Below, piece by piece: positions 59,857 through 64,000 of a DNA stretch of 64,000 nt (positions are counted from its first letter, which is position 1; every line of letters begins with the position of its first letter). The stretch lies in NCBI RefSeq assembly GCF_024679095.1, contig NW_026111831.1, positions 1,257,786 through 1,321,785 on the forward strand. The letters are read 5' to 3'. Origin of the DNA: Eriocheir sinensis. Its lineage: Eukaryota; Arthropoda; Malacostraca; Decapoda; Varunidae. Position numbers and translations under genes: made by a program. The notes below the pieces were generated by a model. It saw only the letters and a list, made by a program, of their open reading frames with translations, made no database searches and was not told the DNA's origin.

Positions 59857-62800
59857 TGTAAATATGTATATAAAAAAATATATACAAAACACAAATAGAA
59901 TAATGTAAAATCGTATCAAAATAAATACACAGAATCTTAATAAAATAATATAAATTTGTATGTAGATTAAGATGCAAAATACCCATTTTTTAAATATATA
60001 TACCAAAATACACATAAAATATTTGAATATGTATAAAAATAAATATACAAAATGCACATACATTAAGGTAAATTTGTATTGAAATAGATATGCAAAATAA
60101 ATATAATACAACATTACATAATGTAAATGCGTATAAAATTATATATACAAAGTACATATAAAATAATGTAAATTCGTATCAAAATAAATCAACAAAATAC
60201 CAATAAAGTAATATATATTTGAATGAAATAAATTTACAAAATACACATAACATAACAAATTTGTTTTAAAATATAAACAAAAATACCAAGAAATAATTTG
60301 AATTTAAATGAAAATAGATATACAAAGTACACATAAAACTAGGTAAATTTCTTTTGAAATATATATACAAAATAACCATAAAATATTGTAAATTTGTGTC
60401 AAAATATATAAACAAGTACACATAAAATAATGTAAATTTGTATGAAAATAATATACAAATACACATAGAATAAAGTCAATTCGTATCAAAATGAATGAGC
60501 AGAATATCAATAAAATAATGTAAATTTGTATGAAAATAAAGATGCAAAATACCCATGAAATAAAGCATATTTTTATAAAAATACATATACACAATTAAAT
60601 AATGTAAATTGCGTCAAAATAAATAATCAAAATATCAATAATAGAATGTGTATTTATATGAAAATAGATATACAAAATACACATTAAATAATATAAATTT
60701 GTATAAAACTATTTACAAAAATACACAAAAATAATTTGATTTTGTATAAAAATAAATAAACAAAATACACATAAAATTAGGTTAATTTGTATTTAAATAC
60801 ATATACAAAACACAATTAAAATAATGTAAATTTGAATGAAAATATATGAACAAATACACTTAAAATAACGTAAAATTTTATAAAATATATATACAAAATA
60901 CACATTAAATAATGTAAACATGTATAAAAAAATATATACAAAACACAAAAAGAATAATGTAAAATCGTATCAAAATGAATACACAGAATGTTAATAAAAT
61001 AATGTAAATTTGTATGAAAATTAAGATGCAAAATAACCATAAAATACTCATTTTTTATAAAAATATACATACCAAAATACACATAAAATAATTGAATTTG
61101 TATTAAAATAAATTTACAAAATGCACATACAATAAGGTAAATCTGTATTTAAATAGATATGCAAAATACATATAAACAATGTAAATTTCTTTCAAAATAT
61201 ATATACGAATACACATAAAATAAGGTAGATTTCTATAAAAAATATATATACAAAATACACATAAAATTAGGTAAATACGTATAAAAAAATGTATACAAAA
61301 TACATATAAAATAATGTAAATTCGTATCAAAATAAATTAACAAAATACCAATACAAGAATGTGTATTTGTATAAATATAAAAATACAAAATACACATTAA
61401 ATAACGTAAATTTGTATAAAACTATACACAAAAATACACAAAAGTAACTAAATTTGTATGAAAATGAATATACAAAATACACATATAATAAGCTAAATTT
61501 GAATTGAAATATATATACAAAGTACATAAAATAATGTAAATTAGTATCAAAATATTTATAAAAATACACATTTAATAAAATGGATTTGTATAAGAATATA
61601 TAAACAAAATACTCATTAAATAATGTAAATACGTATAAGAAATTTGTACAAAACACACATATAACAATGTAATTCGTATCAAAATAAATAAACAAAATAC
61701 CAATAAAATAATGTAAATTTGTATGAGAAAACATATACAAAATACACATAAAATAACGCAAATTTCTATAAAAATATATGTACAAAAATGCACATAAAAT
61801 AAAGTAAATTTGCATAAAAATATATATACAAAACACACAACAAATAATGTACATGCTTATAAAAATATGTATACAAAATACCAATGAAATAATCTAAATT
61901 CGTATCGAATCAAATTAACAAAATACCAAAAAAATAATGGAATTTTGGATGAAATTATATATATAGAAAATACACATAAAATAACCTAAATACAAATAAA
62001 CACATAAAATAATTTAAAATTCAATTAAATAAATATACAAAATAAACATAAATAAGGTAAATTTGTAATGAAATATATGTACAAAATACACATAAAATAA
62101 TATAAATTTGTATGAAAATATATATACAAATACACATAAAATAACATGAATTAGTATAAAAATATATATTAAAAATAAACAGTAAATAATGTATAAAAAT
62201 ATATATACACAATAAAGTAAATTTGTATTGAAATAGATATGCAAAATACACATAAGTAATGTAAATTTGTATCAAAATATATATACGAATACACCTAAAA
62301 TAGAGTAAATTTCTATGAAAATATACATACACAATATATATAAAATGATGTGAATAAGTATAAAAATATATATATATCAAATACACCTAAAATAATGTAA
62401 ATTCGTATCAAAATAAATAAACAAAATTCCGATAAAAAAACGTATATTTGTAGGAAAATAAATATACAAAATACACATAAAATAACGAAATTTTGTATAA
62501 AAATATATATAATAATAATACCAATTTGTATGAAAATAGATATACAAAATACACATATAATTAGTTAAATTTGTATTTAAATACATGTACAAAATACACA
62601 TAAAATAATGTAAATTTGTATGAAATGAAAACAAATACACTTAAAATAACGTACATTTGTATAAAATATATATACAAAATACACATAGAATAATGTAAAA
62701 TCGTATCAAAATAAGTACACAGAATATCAATAAAATAATTTAAATTTGTATTAAAATAGATGCAAAAATACCTGTAAATAAAGCATATTTTTTTCAAAAA

Positions 62801-63679
62801 TACATATACAAAAATACACATAAAATAATAAAATTTGTGTTAAAATTAATATACAAAATGCACATACAATAAGATCAATTTGTACAGAAAAAATACGCAA
62901 AATACACATAAAACAGTGTAAATTTGTATCAAAATATATATACGAATACATAAAATAACGTTGATTTCTATAGAAATATATATATAAAAAATACACATAA
63001 AATGATGTAAATACGTATAAAAATATATATACAAAATACACATTAAATAATGTAATTTCGTGTCAGAATAAATAAACAAAATATCAAGAAAAGAATGTGT
63101 ATTTGTATGAAAAAAGATATACAAAATACACATAAAATAACGTAAATTTGTATAAAACTCTATACAAAAATACACAAATATAATTTAAATTTGTATGAAA
63201 ATAAATATACAAAATAGACATAATATAAGATAAATTTGTATTGAGATACATATACAAAATACACATAAAATAATGTAAATTTGAATGAAAATATATAAAC
63301 AAATACACTTAAAATAACGTAAATTTGTATAAAATATATATACAAAATACAAATTTAATGATGTAAATATGTATAAAAAATATATACAAAACACAAATAG
63401 AATATTGTAAAATCGTATCAATATAAATACACAGAATATTAATAAAATAATGTAAATTTGTATGAAACTAAAAAAGCAAAATACCCATAAAATAACGCAT
63501 TTTAAAAAAAATATATATATATACCGAAATACCAAAATTTTAAATTTGTATTAAAATAAATATACAAAATACACATACATCAAGGTAAATTTGTATTGAA
63601 ATAGATATGCAAAATACATATAAAACAATGAAAATTTCTTTTAAAATATATATACGAATGCACATAAAATATGTAAATT

Positions 63680-63794
<115 letters not shown>

Positions 63795-64000
63795 CACATA
63801 AAAGTAAATACATATAAAAAATGTATACAAAAACATAAAATAATGTAAATTGTATCAAAATAAATAAACAAATACTAATAAAGAAATGTATTTGTATAAA
63901 TATAAATATACAAAATACAAATAAAATAACGTAAATTTATATAATACTATATAAAAAAAATACAGAAGTAATTAAATTTGTATGAAAATAGATATATAAA

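Overview
This window is eukaryotic, very probably animal, nuclear repeat DNA with no recognisable host gene. Apart from one 1.6 kb insertion, it is all diverged copies of one extremely A+T-rich satellite monomer of about 45 bp. Read in its own sense, the consensus is TTATTTTATGTGTATTTT, followed by GTATATATATTTTTATAC, followed by AAATTTACA, with only 5 of 45 positions G or C. Because 45 is 15 codons, the satellite produces many open frames coding a 15-residue hydrophobic repeat of the [15 protein letters not shown] kind. Every one of these follows the orientation of its satellite block. I treat them as by-products, not genes.

The satellite is organised in tiers. About 45 bp monomers form an ordered set of 16 monomer types with a period of about 710-715 bp; a clean copy is 35691-36400. 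Runs of this set sit in blocks that repeatedly flip orientation, giving 25 blocks of 0.7-7 kb in the window. The flipped blocks are in turn part of a very long repeat present four times: 1-10795, 10796-21640, 21641-48982 and 48983 to the window end. The first two copies are a short form of about 10.8 kb. The third is a 27.3 kb long form carrying 16.76 kb absent from the first two. The fourth is also long-form, but lacks about 7.7 kb near 62.2 kb. Some orientation switches are near-perfect palindromes. Six long (AT)n tracts have grown inside monomers.

The only sequence of different composition is 49237-50866. It is a piggyBac-type DNA transposon fragment or non-autonomous element. It has 16 bp perfect terminal inverted repeats (CCCTTTGGCTGCGGTA), a duplicated TTAA, and three intact empty sites at the matching points of the other satellite copies. 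It holds an 89-codon acidic ORF on the minus strand, with an AATAAA downstream and possible promoter and splice signals upstream. It has no transposase catalytic core.

The species cannot be named from this sequence. A piggyBac-type element in a hierarchical satellite suits an animal genome, and an arthropod is a guess only. The region looks like heterochromatin evolving by unequal exchange, inversion and microsatellite growth. Its size and near-identical copies also make assembly error a real possibility.
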